Assembly: GCA_002812745.2 (NCBI GenBank)
Contig: NCSJ02000116.1
Location: forward strand, 58,385-122,384
Length of the DNA stretch: 64,000 bases
Direction: 5' to 3'
Source: Scytalidium lignicola
Taxonomy: Eukaryota > Ascomycota > Leotiomycetes
Shown one piece after another: positions 24,301-36,600 of the stretch (positions are counted from its first letter, which is position 1; the number at the start of each line of letters is the position of its first letter). Both the position numbers and the translations under genes were made by a program. Below the pieces are notes generated by a model. The model was given only the letters and a program-made list of their open reading frames with translations, ran no database searches and was not told the origin of the DNA.

Positions 24301-25671
24301 CTCTAGGTAACGAGATAGCTCTGGCCTAACAAGTAGATAGTTTGCTAATTCTATCTTCAATTAGGAACTGGAAAGACAACAGTAGCGCGTAAGATTAGTC
24401 TATTATACTACCAAATGGGTATTCTAAGTTCCGCCGACTATGTTGAATGCTCTGCGTCCGACCTCATCGGTCAATATGTTGGTCATACCGGGCCCAAGGT
24501 TCAGGGAAAGATGGTGGAAGCTTTAGGGAGGGTCCTCTTCGTCGACGAAGCATATCGCTTCTGTGATGGTGGCTTTGGTAAAGAAGCAGTCAACGAGCTC
24601 GTCGATTGTTTAACAAAACCTAAGTTTATGGGAAAGATAGTCGTCATCCTTGCCGGTTATACCGATGACATAAATGAGCTCTTACGTCTCAATCCTGGTC
24701 TCCCCAGTCGTTTCCCAGAGGAAGTAATTTTCGAGAACCTGGACGCAGAGCAATGTCTTGAACTCTTAGAACGAGAGATCAAGAAGGAGGAGATAGATAT
24801 TACGCCACCAATTCGTTACGCTCCAAATAACGAATATCAGCAAATGCTAAATTTATTTGCAGCGCTCTCCAAACTTGAATCTTGGGAAAATGGACGCGAT
24901 GTAAAAAATATTGCCAAATCTATCTGCTCAGAAATATTTGCAAAGACAGTCTCCTTGACACTGGCCGTGAATCCCACTGATATTATACGAAATCTAGAAA
25001 GATGCTCCAGTCTCAAAAGGATAGAAATGAAAGCAGGAAAGATTCTCCACCTCACCCTCCCCCATGGCCTACCATGACGCAGGATTCGCCAAATGCACCC
25101 CCAAATAAAGCAGCAAATGTAATGGACGACAAAAACGGCAACCCTAATCCCTGAGATCAAGGATGCGGTTCCAATAAAACAGGATCCTGAAGATACTGCA
25201 GAATCATCACCACGACGTGGACCTGGAGTCTCTGATAATGTGTGGCAGCAACTACAAGAGATCATTGCTAAAGATAGAGCTTCATCCGAAGCTGAGCAGT
25301 CCTTCATTGCAGCTCAGCAACGAGAATTACAAGCTCAGGAAACAGCCAGAATTGCTATACTTGAAGAAATGCGAAGATTAACCGAAGAGAAGCGAATCGC
25401 ACAAGAAAAGAGACGTCAAGAAATCGAAGAAGAGCTGTATAAAGAGAAGCAACGAATTGAAGCTGCTTTACGCGCGAAAAGAGAGGCAGAGGAGAAATTA
25501 AGGAAGGCCAAAAAAGAGGCGGAGAAGAAGAAAGAGCAAGAAAGAATGATCCAGAAAAAGATTAAAGATATGGGGGTTTGCCCTTTAGGATATAAATGGT
25601 ATAAGGTTGAGGAAGGCTATTGTTGTGAAGGAGGTGGACATTTCTTGTCCAACACACAGCTTGGGATTTGA
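18347..25671 (+). pseudogene. Giant NFX1-type helicase / triple AAA ATPase gene with two stops and one frameshift
   Basis: Eight exons (18347-19808, 19856-21295, 21398-21734, 21784-22538, 22584-23486, 23542-24306, 24365-25118, 25162-25671) would encode about 2,300 aa. Order: an N-terminal region like ZNFX1; an SF1 (UPF1-like) helicase with GPPGTGKS split by an intron, 'VVVEEAGEI', 'LIGDHKQLRP', 'HQQHRMRPEL' and 'NVLLSRARDGLILIGD'; an NF-X1-like cysteine cluster ('CGSFLKCGVHKCPRKCH'); three CbxX/CfqX-type AAA modules with Walker A motifs 'GNPGTGKTT', 'GSPGTGKTT', 'GPLGTGKTT' and Walker B 'FFIDEAYQL', 'LVIDEAYGL', 'LFVDEAYRF'; and a long charged coiled coil (about 25250-25560). Lesions: TAA at 19445-19447, TGA at 20929-20931, and one missing base near 25000, after which the frame resumes one register over. 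Everything between is well conserved, so decay is recent or the lesions are assembly errors. Relatives (fission yeast Hrr1, animal ZNFX1) work in small-RNA silencing; the role of the AAA fusion is unclear. Confidence 0.85.
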
Positions 25672-26158
25672 CTTTGAATAAGGTTGCTACAATAGATTCA
25701 ACCGATATTGTTTGTTGTCTCTCTTCGTCTCGTTTTTTCTTCATCTCGGTCCCAATGTGGCCCCCTTCATCATTTGTCGTGCTACTACTTGTCTATCAGA
25801 GCACAGCAACACTTGCCAATATACCCGACAGTTTGAGTTCATGGCTAGATGCATCCTGTCCCTACACAGACAGCCACAACTTCTATTTTATCTAGTAACA
25901 GAACATTAACTATTACCAGTAAATTACTATGAGGTTGCTTAGCGAGTGGGAGACCGGTACCGTGGATTTAAGTATCCCCTTTATAATTACTTGTCGGTCA
26001 CATTCATATAAAGACTTCTTCTAAATAAAAATATCATCCTTTTTAAATCCACATAAAGTAATTGTTATACTTCATTAGCCCTCGTTTATTCCATGGAAAG
26101 TGTCCAACAGTATCCTTCTATAAACATGCTCTTTTGCACTGAATCTTATAGCCTTCAC
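25672..26158. other. Convergent intergenic region
   Basis: 3' flanks of the helicase/AAA gene and the DUF1993 gene. Pyrimidine-rich near 25710-25760; no supported gene. Confidence 0.55.
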
Positions 26159-26772
26159 CTACAACCCCAAGAAGCTACTAATATAGTCCGCCTTGCCAAC
26201 AGGCACACCCTTAGCTCTCAAGATGGCGTAACCAGCGTTCAAGTGGAAGAAGAAGTTGGGTATGCCTTGGTTCAAAGCAGCAGCTCTACCCGAGACCTTC
26301 AGAACCTTTCCTCCAAATGGCCTTTTTGGTTTCCGTTGTATTAGAACAGTGGACCAGTAATTAAATTTATAGCTTATAGGACAGGAAGGAAAGGGATTGT
26401 TAATTTAGAGACTTACAGGTCAATCTCCTCGTCCGCACGAGCATTCACCACGGCGGGGTCGACGGACTGGAGCAAGTTCAATGCTTCTTGGATCCGGCTA
26501 TGGAGATCGGCAAAAGTCTTCTCCTTGTCGACGAATGCCTGAGAGGCTATACCCAAGCGGCTGAGCGTTACTTTAACGGTTTTGGTGGCATTCTGGATCT
26601 GGAAGACAAGGGGGTTCTGGTCCTCGACGATACGAGCGTCAAAGAACGCGGTGTTGACGTCGAGACCTTTCTCTTTGGCGAACTGCTCGGCCTTGGTGAG
26701 GATATGGTCGAGAGTCTTCAAGCCCTTGGTGAAGGTTGGGATGATCACATCGTAGATTGAGACGCTAGCCAT
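26159..26772 (-). CDS. DUF1993 family protein
   Basis: Two exons (26772-26417 and 26321-26159) encode 172 aa. The N-terminus 'SIYDVIIPTFTKGLKTLDHI' and the C-terminal 'IPNFFFHLNAGYAILRAKG' followed by 'VPVGKADY' are the two signature ends of DUF1993 (Pfam), a helical-bundle family of unknown biochemical function related in fold to DinB. The family's usual length is about 165-175 aa, so the protein is complete. The acceptor follows a purine-rich AAAAAG, a weak site with an upstream CTAAT branch sequence; it is the one that restores frame. Confidence 0.9.
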
Positions 26773-27486
26773 GGCCGTTGGTATTATTTACTCTTGGTTG
26801 CTGGAAAGGAGAAATTGTGTGAGAAATTGTGTCAGTTGGTGAGGGTGGGTAGAAAAAAACAGAGAGTTGTGACTGAGAATCCGATGGCGCTCAACTGCAT
26901 TCATAAAAGTTTTATATGATTTTGACACTCAAGTTTACATTCCTCATGAGGCAGATTTAATTGGCCAAGGTGTCGGATTGCGTGCTTAGAGAGTCCCAGC
27001 TCGTCGTTAGAGAAGTCATCCCCAAAGAGTAGAGACTCGCGGCCGGATTGCTGTATTGCGCTAGAGGTCATATTATTAGGCGCATGTTGAAATGCATCGG
27101 TATGACGATGGGAATACGGCTTCTTTGCCTGGATAGCAAATTATGTCATAGTATACATAATGCAGCCTTGGCCGGAGTCGGAGCCTTTTCTTGAAAGTTT
27201 ATACGGTGCAGGGCGGGTGTGCCTGAGATCCGCCCTCTTGGTGGCTTTGTCGCGTTATTCGCAGTCAGATTGGCGTCATCGGTCTAAAATCGAAAGCCGT
27301 TGGAATTTTTGCACGAGTGAAATTGGCGAGATCAACTATGGTAATTAACAACTCTTATCGAAGATGTCTCTTGCACGCCATCGAATTGGATGGTCGCAGA
27401 AGTTACCATAAGTCCGGTAGCAGGTCATATCACACAATATTTAAGAAATTCGATAAAAGTCGCCAGTAGTGCGCTTTATACCCATC
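26773..27486. other. Intergenic upstream of DUF1993 and of the ERD2 copy
   Basis: Contains the DUF1993 promoter at the left. From about 27160 the base composition is richer in GC than the following DNA. If the ERD2 copy came from an mRNA, part of 27370-27486 could be its former 5' leader. Confidence 0.45.
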
Positions 27487-28129
27487 ATGAATCTTTTCCG
27501 GGTCTTAGGAGATCTCTCCCATTTGGTATCGATTATCATTTTGTTACATAAGATGCACCAGAAAAATAGCTGTTCCGGTATATGATTTAAGTCGCAAGTC
27601 TTATATCTCATAGTCTATATTATACGTTACATCGATGTCTTCTGGACTTTTACCGACAACGCTTATAACATCATTTTCAAAATTTTATTCCTTACTTCTT
27701 CTGGCTACACTATCTACGTTATGACTACTGAGTACAAGCTGACTCATAATCTTAACCGTGATATTTTCTACGTTTAATATCTTCTCGGAGGTTTTCTATT
27801 CCTTGTGGTAATATGGCCATATGAATATACTCTAGCTGAAATCCTTTAGGTGTTTAGCATCTGGCTTGAACCTGTTGCCATCCTACTCTAACTATTCTTG
27901 TTAGAACGAACCAACGAAGTTAAGATTATTACTACTCATTATTTGTTTGCATTGAAGCTTTATCGTGCCTCGTATATTCTAAACTGGATCTGGCGATATT
28001 ATGCTGAAAGACATTAGGACAGTATTGCAGTACTAGCTGGCCTTGTACAGACTATTCTCTACTCGGATTTCTTCTGGATTTATTACACCAAGGTTCTTAA
28101 GAGCAAGAAGTTCGCTTTGCCAGTATAAA
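27487..28129 (+). pseudogene. ERD2: Intronless ERD2 (KDEL/HDEL receptor) pseudogene
   Basis: A single reading frame with no indel from ATG 27487 to the terminal stop matches the whole of the seven-helix ER lumen protein-retaining receptor: 'MNLFRVLGDLSHLVSIIILL' at the start, then 'FKSQVLYL', 'RYIDVFWTF', 'SSGYTIYVM', 'FSIWLEPVAIL', 'TTHYLFALKLYRASYI', 'NWIWRYY', '[20 protein letters not shown]' and a C-terminal 'FALPV'. Length (about 213 codons) equals the family's. Five in-frame stops interrupt it (one TGA near the start; TAA, TAG, TAA and TAG later), several at positions normally W or Q. No intron is present, although filamentous-fungal ERD2 genes generally have them. An A11 run lies about 290 nt downstream (28419-28429). 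Together these point to a retrocopy that has since decayed. The parent gene is not in the window. Confidence 0.88.
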
Positions 28130-28418
28130 TAGTAATCTACCAGTAAGTTAAGGATACTCCGGCCAGAGAAAACTAGGATCACGAATAACAGGGATAAAAT
28201 CTTTGGGGTTGTCTGGATGCTGGACGAGATTGATAAGCATAGATGGCGTTAAGATAGGTCAAGACTTTGATTTGGCTCGACGAGCACAGACACAGTCTGT
28301 TTATCAAAGTTAGCTTCCTTCTAATGATTAAAACATTAGCAAAGGACCATATCCCTTCTAATGTAGAGAGTTTGTTGGATTACTAAAACGTCCTGGAGAA
28401 CGATCTCCTATAAATCGT

Positions 28419-28429
28419 AAAAAAAAAAA
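28419..28429 (+). other. Possible fossil poly(A) tail of the ERD2 retrocopy
   Basis: Run of 11 A on the sense strand of the ERD2 copy, about 290 nt after its terminal codon, at the distance expected of a 3' UTR. Isolated A runs also occur elsewhere in the window, so this is suggestive only. Confidence 0.4.
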
Positions 28430-30670
28430 GCCAAGGACTCTCTTGCCGTTTGAATAAGTGAAATAGTTACCAGAGGACGCGATTTTCTCCAGTGGCTAGT
28501 CTGCTTGTTCTTTATTCGACACTAATACTAGCTAGCTCTTTTTTACCCCTCCACCTCTCCTCAGCCTATTGGTTCTCGACATTGGTTGGTGTACTTCTCC
28601 TATTCACATTATATAGTGATTTTTTATTATCTGAAACCGTATTTTGTAACTGTAAATTAGGGTATTATAGTAATAGATACGATAGGTTTTAATTGCATAC
28701 ATACCTGCACTTGCGTATCGTTGTTGGATCGTTCTTTTGAAAACCAGAGAAGTTACGTTAACTTACACAGCCTACCGCCAAATAGAAGCCTAGAAAGTAA
28801 GACGCTAATCACAGTGAATCTACCTTTTCACAATTATACTATGATCGATTTAAGTCATTCAAGTTGCACCCAATTTTCTTCTCCACAGCCCTTCATATCT
28901 AAAATTAAGCAAAAGGTTTATTAGGTAAACACATTGCAGCGCTACAAATCAACCTCAACCTTGGAATTTGTTCTTTTTTTAACAATTTGCAAGAAACATA
29001 CGCGCATAAGCATGTGAAATCTAAAATGTTGATACGTCTTCCCGGACATCAGAGTTTTCGAGTAATCATCTTGCGAAAATTATAAATTCCCCCCTATTCC
29101 TTCAAGAGACTTTGCCCAGCTCCGGATAGGGGAAATAAGATATTAGTCGACTGTCGGATTAGATATCATGAATATATAGCTTATAGAATTATATCACAAA
29201 TGCCATTTAATGTGCTTAATCTAAAAAGTAGTTTTACATCAATTAAGCTCGCTAAAATAAGGTAATGTCATAACAGTTTCTTTGCATCTCAAACTATCCT
29301 TCGGCCTCATGTTTTATGCATCTTTGATTCGAAGTACATTTTTATATACCCTTATCTTTTTATACTCCAAGTCTTCTGTTTGTTGAATGTCTCGTGATTT
29401 TCGAATATGATTATTTTTGTATATCCGTTAGAGCGACTGACCCAACCCCTATTCCATCTCCAATAATGTTTGAATAAACTTTTGTATAAGACCATAGATC
29501 TATGTATTCTGTTATTATAACTTCATCTTTGCACTGACTATAGATGACCATGAATTTTACCATGAATAATGGTCAAGTAGCTCCCAAATTGCTATTAGGT
29601 CAATAAATGAACAATTAAGAAGGCAAATTATCTTAAACCGGTTATTCCACACCATCTAATGACTACCGCAAAAAACCCCACGAAAACAAACACGCCGTTA
29701 TCCTTTCGTTCTATCCCAACTAAAATTTTGAAACACTTGTAAGGATTCTATTCCATCCAATCAGACATCAATCGAAATACTAGTGGTGTGAAGTACGTGA
29801 GGCCTTGCCACCACGGCGTTGACCCTAAAGAGGAATAGTCGCCGGAGGAGGCAAGACTCGGGAGATACTTTCCGGATGCGTAGATAGCAATGCACAGGGA
29901 GAGAAAGGGAAAGGGACACACAGAAATGATTCATTTACTTTACCAACTCTTTGATTCCATATTTTACTGTTCTATTCATCTTCGGCAATAGCGCGTATGT
30001 ATCCCTCATTAATATTGGTTCAGGTGAGATTATTTCTGCTGCAGCTATATTGTTTGCACTACGTGAAGTTAGGGCTAACAGGTAAAAGCATTTACAGCTT
30101 ACGACTCCCTATACGCTCCACTGTGCTATGTTCATCTTGTGGCATAGGAGTTCGAATTCGACTCCTTACGCTCCACGGAAATTGTATTATTGCTAGCGTT
30201 ACGACAGAGCATGCGAGACAAAGACGGGTTATGGTGCGTTGGATGGATCACAGAGTGCACGGAGAAGGATGCAGAAAAGGCGCAAAATCTCAACATTGGT
30301 ATATAATAAACCAAGCCAATGGCAACGATAACTGCATAGATGCAATTCCCAATTCTATAGACATCTATGTCTATATACTCTTCAGTATGACAATGCACCT
30401 TTTCCCTCAATGCTCCCAAGGCGTTTGCAAAGCTCCCTCTCCTATAACAGCCAGCACCAGGCTCGATCCCAGCGACTATCGTGAATCAATCATGCTCCCT
30501 AAAATATTGTCACCTGTATCCCACCCACATAATCCCTTGAAAAGGGCCCAGGTCGTAATAAGGTATATATATTCTCATCACCCAAGTGTAGCACAAGACG
30601 CTGCAAAGCAGACTACCAACCCGAGCCGCCCAAGCCGTCCAGGCACTGAAACCCTCATAAAATGCCTTCG
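28430..30670. other. AT-rich gene-poor stretch
   Basis: About 2.2 kb with no recognisable coding motif on either strand. A 252-codon plus-strand frame at 29997-30755 overlaps the 3' end of the opposite gene and shows no domain. Possibly old degraded sequence; no terminal repeats seen. Confidence 0.55.
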
Positions 30671-33650
30671 TTATTCCCAATTTTCATCTGGATTATTAAA
30701 CATTCCTGGGTTCGACATTCCTGTGCGCCAAAAAAAANGAAGCGATAAGAATTAGCAAACTCTAAATCTAACACTACTTTGCCGTCGGTCGCGTTTATTG
30801 CGTTTGTTGACATTAAGATGCGACTAGAAAAAAGACACGTACCTGGAAACAAGGTCGGATCCTGCCCACCTAACCAAAACATGTCAAAATTCATGTTATC
30901 GTATCCGCTCGCAGATAGAGGTGACTGCGGCTGCTGTCGTGATGATGGTCTTGGTGTTCCCACCACGCTCGGTCTCGATCCTCGCCTCTCACTCTCTTGT
31001 GTTGTGAACTGTTCAGGTGACATAGTAGATCCAGGACCACCACGACTGCTGGTGTCGCTGAAGGTTGCGAGAGACATTCCTGTCAATCCCAGTATCTGAC
31101 TCGCTGTTGTAAATGGTGAAGTAGACTCAGCACCAGAGCTCGGCGACGTACTGCTAGAGGCCTTCTCCACGGTAGGCACACCACTTCCCTCGAGCTCACG
31201 CCGGAGGTCTTTGATCAAGCTTGCATATTTTCTCGCAAATGAGTTTCGTTGTCCGACAAACTCGAGCACTCGAAGAGCTGTATCCATTGCCGTTGTTTCT
31301 GGTTCGAGGGAGGTTGGTTGGGAGGAGGAGGAGGATTCGGGTGACTCTTGAAGACCTTGAGACCAGGTTTTCCATGCTAGACCTAGCATTACGACATGAG
31401 CCGCATATACTAGATAAAAGCTATTTAAACAAATTAATAAATGTAAATTGATGGATGGTAGATGGGAGATGGTGGGACCCATCCTGGATGGACTGGGCTG
31501 GGAAAAGCGTGCACGGACGTCGGAGCAGCGGAAGGAGGCAAAAGAAGAGATGCAACTTACACAGGCATAAATAATTGTTTTGGAGGAAGTGATACTAGTA
31601 ATAAGGATGGAGAGTTTGTTATTAATTGAACTGCGTAGCGCACACTAGATATTCATCACGTAGGTTAGCTAGTTATTTGTTGCGATGGGTCGACCATAGG
31701 CAACACCTTCGCCGAGAAGAATGAAGCGATATCACTTACCATGATGATCCATAGGTCGATGCAGTCTTCGTCTTCGACACTGTAGTAGTCTTCACAGCCC
31801 ATAATAACATTGGCTTCGTAAGCAGCATCCACGCCCCAAGGTGCATAAAGTATAAGTTGAACTGAAAGAGCAATGAAACCGTTAGAGTAATTCCTAGCAT
31901 GCATCGTCAAATCTGCTACCTACCGTTGCTTCATGGTGATCTAGTGGGTTTTTCTCAATGTTTCCAGACTCAATCTGTTGTCGTATTTGAGGAGGTAGGT
32001 TCTTCAACCAGCTATCCAAACGACCCTGATGGCGCTCGTATACAGATCGGTCTGGCTTGGGCAAGAAGTACATCTCTCGGAGAATGTAGCCCATTATTAT
32101 GGCCAGGCTGGAGATATTGTTCTGAAGGACAGATTGGTCCAGAGCTTGGAAATTCTCATTCTGCGAGAGTATTAGAGGTATTCTATTTGAGAGACTTCAG
32201 AAATATAGAGCGGCAGTAATATGACCTTGAAGATAAGATCCCGAGATATGCTTTCTTTGATGTGTGGAAGACGACCGAGGAAGATGGCGACCCAACTATA
32301 CGGGTAGTGAATAACGGTTAGCTATCCACTTTGAGGCTGATTTTGTTACGCTATCACGACCCTATAGCTAGACATGGGAATGAGAAATCATACCGATCAA
32401 AGGATATTAGCGACAGCCATAGCCGGCGCCACTCCATATATTCTTCACCTGCGGCACCTATAGGGGGATTCTGCCCAAGGTCAAGTTGATATCTGTGGGC
32501 TCGTCTAATAGCAGTATCTACAACGCTGCTACGTCAGACTACTCCTGCAAGCCAGGGTTACACAACATCCGAGGATTATACTTACCCAAATACATCCATA
32601 ATGTAGTCCACTTAGTTGCAGGTTGGTAAAAACAAATAAGTAGCATAGCCCTGACTACCCAAAGATTCTTATCGGGGTTGATATCGAGGGCATCATCCAT
32701 ATACTTGCGACCCAAATCATGATATGCTAAGCCTTCGTCCTCATCCTGATCATCAAACTGAGCGCCGACAGCAAAAATCAGAAACATCTGGCAGAACCAT
32801 GCAAGAGATACTTGGCCCGTGTCTTGGAACATGAGATGCAGTTGTGCTTGGGCCTCTTCACGCGCGCAGACATAGAAGATGGAGTTCTGGTAGTTGAAGA
32901 ACATATCTAGGAGACGTTGGGCCTTGTGTCGATCTGGAAGAGAGTCGGCCAGAATCCGGCGGGCGTGAGAAGTGTTGCGCATGAGTGGTGGGTCAGCATG
33001 CTGGTCTCCGGCGCTGGGCTGTCCTGTAGGTGAGCCTTGGCTATCGGGAGGTATGCTTGCCTTGAGGAGGTCTGTTATCTGTTGATGGAATTGGGATAAA
33101 CTGGCATTGCCAATCTGGAATTGGGCAGCAACATCGGAGTCTTGTCTGTCGTTGACTTGCCCCTGGACTATGTGAGAAGAGGTCACAGGTTCCCCTCTGG
33201 AGTAGAAGCCTCGGAGCTAGATCTATTTCAGTTCCTTTTCAAAGTGGATGACAAAGGGAGAAAGAAGAAATACAATGTCATCGAGCAACTGGTCTCGTAG
33301 TCGAGCGTATTGACCATCAGTAATGGCCAGTCGCCCTCGATCGTTGTTCCTGTCCCAAAAATATCAGTCAGTCAACCCCGTGCCTTAGCCCGTAGCGAAA
33401 CCAAGACGAACAGGATAGTAGAGTCAACTCTCGAGGACTTGTGCTGAGAGGATGATGATGACGATGATCCTCCTTGGTCGGAAGCACGAGGCGGCCGTAT
33501 GCCCGAGTAGGAGCAGTTTAGGCCTCGAAGCTCGCAGTTATTGCAAGTGGGCCTCACACCATTGCATTTCTGATGTCGCGCCTTGCAAATATCACAAGTC
33601 TGGGGACGGCGGGGCGGCTTTAAAATCCGCGAAGCCTCGGTTGAAGCCAT
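30671..33650 (-). CDS. Zn2Cys6 transcription factor with fungal-specific regulatory domain
   Basis: Starts at ATG 33650. The zinc cluster lies at residues 19-46: 'CDICKARHQKC' and 'PTCNNCELRGLNC', all six cysteines present, followed by a serine run. Later exons carry the fungal-specific transcription factor domain: 'LLDMFFNYQNSIFYV', 'AMLLICFYQPATKWTTLWMYLG', 'YMEWRRLWLSLISFDRY' and 'NPLDHHEA'. The C-terminal part is serine/proline-rich (30850-31250). The last exon, 30720-30671, ends 'NPDENWE' then TAA and follows an intron containing the N at 30738. At least seven exons are implied; some internal junctions (around 33190-33430 and 31640-32530) were not fixed to the base. It is a nuclear DNA-binding regulator; targets are unknown. 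Class is certain, exact gene structure is not. Confidence 0.85.
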
Positions 33651-36600
33651 AATGAAGCATCAATGACTGCCAGCACGATCGCCGGCGNAGTTGTAGATGG
33701 GCGTATGCGAGTGCTTGCAAAACCAGTCCGGGCCGCTTTACACCAGCACGTCGTGATAAACGTTCGGCAATACGCTCAATAAAATCCTGGTGGGAAACCC
33801 TAGCCGCAGCTCGCCGGGTCTTCTGTGCTGCGATTGGCTAGCCGTACCCATCTAGCGCACCCGATTGGTGGACTGAAATGCTTCGTACCCACCCTTCCTT
33901 GATGGAACGGGCTTTGATATCCAGAGAGAAGAACTTGAACGAAGGGACGTCTTGTATAACAGAGCAGACAAGCAACTGCAATATACACATGGTCAACTAC
34001 CGGGTGGCAAACCCCACAGAGATAGAGAGTGCGAGAAGAAGAAAAGCAGAAGAAGGGGAAAAAAAGAATGGAGAAAAAAAAGAAGAGGAAAGCACATTCC
34101 AGCTAAGCCTGGAATGCTAAATTGAAAACCCGATGTTGAACTTCTCCGTCATGCAATGTGGCTATGTTCGTTTCTCAATGGTCCCGACAGCCTTGAGGGC
34201 TTTTCTAATGACCATTTATGAGCCCACGGTGGCCAATTTCCCGGGGATACCTAGCTCAAACGGAGGTAAGTCCTTCCAGTCGTAGAAGACTATAGTGAAC
34301 TATTGGGTCACGTGACAAGGGTGAGAGACTCCTGGCTGACGATTTCCTCGTTTGGGATGTCCGATTGGGCATTGTTCTCTCATGAAGTCTTCAATGGAGT
34401 GCGAGGTAGCATGTGAAGGGGTTATTTTGCCTCCAATGTGGCAAAATGGTGATGTGGCTCTTGGAAAAGGGAAGCATCAGGGCTGGTCACTGCAAGTTGT
34501 GCCTGCTTGGCCGGTGAGCCGGAAGAGAAATGACGGGAAAGAATAACCCGTGCGAAAGGCAGTGGACGTCCGTTAAAGATAGAGTGAAGAAAAATGGAAA
34601 AGAATCACAGACGGCGAGCAGAAACGAGATATTTAGAGACAATGCCCAGGAGGAACGTGAGCAACATTCGTAACCAATGGATCGTGACTCGAGGTCGCAT
34701 GCACAATAAGGCAATCCACCACGTGATGGTGGAGCCACATCCTGGTCGATCTCCCGCAATTTCCAGCCTTGTGGAGGAGAGGGAGAAAGCTTTGGGAAGA
34801 GTTTGCGACATTCAACTGAAAGACACATATTTACTATATATTAAAGCTTATCGGTGACGATGACGTTGGACGAGGTTTCATATGTGAGATCTGAGGGCAA
34901 CATGAAGGGAAAGCGAGGAGCCCCTCGTAAACTTGGTGGGGTTGCGTTCCCAAGCAACTTCTTGCGAACACCTCAAAAAAACATCTCAACCACGTATGGA
35001 GTATCTCGAGTACCAAATACTGCAATACACAAATCAATTAAGTGCTCTATCGCATATGCTAAGGCTCACCACATCGTTGTTTGTGATCTCTAAGAGCATA
35101 CACTTCCGATACAGTACCCGTAGCGGAGCGCGAAAAGGTCGCGTTGTCTATCACGCGCCCACAAGAATTGATTGACAGAGGCACCATCAGTCCATGAACC
35201 GGGAATAAGTAGAATTAATCGCACTCTCACTACATCTATTACATGAACCTTCTAGAGCATACCAGACTACACTGGAGCAAGATGACTCAGAAAAGTAGGC
35301 TACCATGCTTGTCGGCCGGCCCCTTCCTTTGCGAAGACTCTGAAGGACTGGATTGAGAAGTCAGAGAAAGCCAGTCAGCACTTACTCCAGTAATGGAATA
35401 ATTCAAGTCAAATATCTCACATTTTTACTATAAAGACTATCAAGAATGTAATCTACGCACGAACACAAGTAACCCGGATGCTTAATGGGCTTTTTTTCAT
35501 GCGACCAAAACATATCCTAGAAGCTAATTTTCACCTGAGTATGTGATTACTTTACCTATTACAGATGCAAAATGTATTTCGACAATATTGGTAACAGAAT
35601 CGCTGAAATTACTAAAAACTACTTTAGATAGAGCTCAGAATTTAATCCAACTTTGAAACTGATGTATCTCCGGAATATTCACAAAAGACACAGCCGGCAA
35701 AGAGCTAGCCTTTCCACCATTGTCATTGTCAGTGGCCTACGACAAACTACAGAGGAGAATTAATGGAAGATTATTACCACAAGCTCGGTATTCACATTAA
35801 TTTTCCAGTACAAACACTCATTGTCACTTTTTAACTCCCCTAATTTTATTACCAAACAGCACACTGATTCATCCCCCGCATTCTTTAATATCTCTCTACC
35901 CCTGAACTTAACCGGAAAGGCCGAATGTCGATCTTCAGATCTTCAAAAAGAACCTTAAATCAGGCCGCATTATCCATATCTCACTCACCTCCATGTCCTA
36001 GCATTTTCCCCAGGAATATTGCTCACATTGCCAATCTCTCATGAATCTGGTAAACTTCATACTCTTAAACCTTAAAATTTACAAGTATCTACCGTGCACC
36101 TTACGCAAAGCATTACGCGTGACCATTCCATTGAAGAATCCATAGCCTCTCCGTCTCCACCCGGATCTAGACCAAATCTTTATTGCCCATATTAGATGCC
36201 AACCCACGAAATAATTTGACCGGGCCTGACTGCTACCATTCCTCAGACGGCATTTGACTTTCCTACGCAGTACGGTATGTATTAATTTAGTGCAAATAAC
36301 TAAAGTTCAAGGTGATTTTGTGTGTGCTCCGTACAAAGATCTTCAGCTCGTGGATCCGGTAAATTTTCTGCAGGCCAACTTCGGGGAATTAAAGGGGCGT
36401 TTTATGCCGAGGATAAGAGGGATGCTCGATTACTGAAACGGGTGAGTTATTACAGTCCAAGTACGGACATAGTTGTGCACGTTTTCATACTCTTTCATTA
36501 AATTCCATCTTAGGTTATCGCCTAAATAAGAATGATAAATACATAAATCGCAGAATTTAGGACCAGCGACGGAGGCCACCCCTAAGAAATTATCCATCAG

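Noticed and set aside
28492..28692. Hydrophobic plus-strand frame after the ERD2 copy
   Set aside because: Starts with GTG, AT-rich, no family resemblance; not part of ERD2.
29997..30755. 252-codon plus-strand open frame
   Set aside because: No domain, composition typical of non-coding DNA, overlaps the 3' end of the opposite Zn2Cys6 gene and ends at an N.
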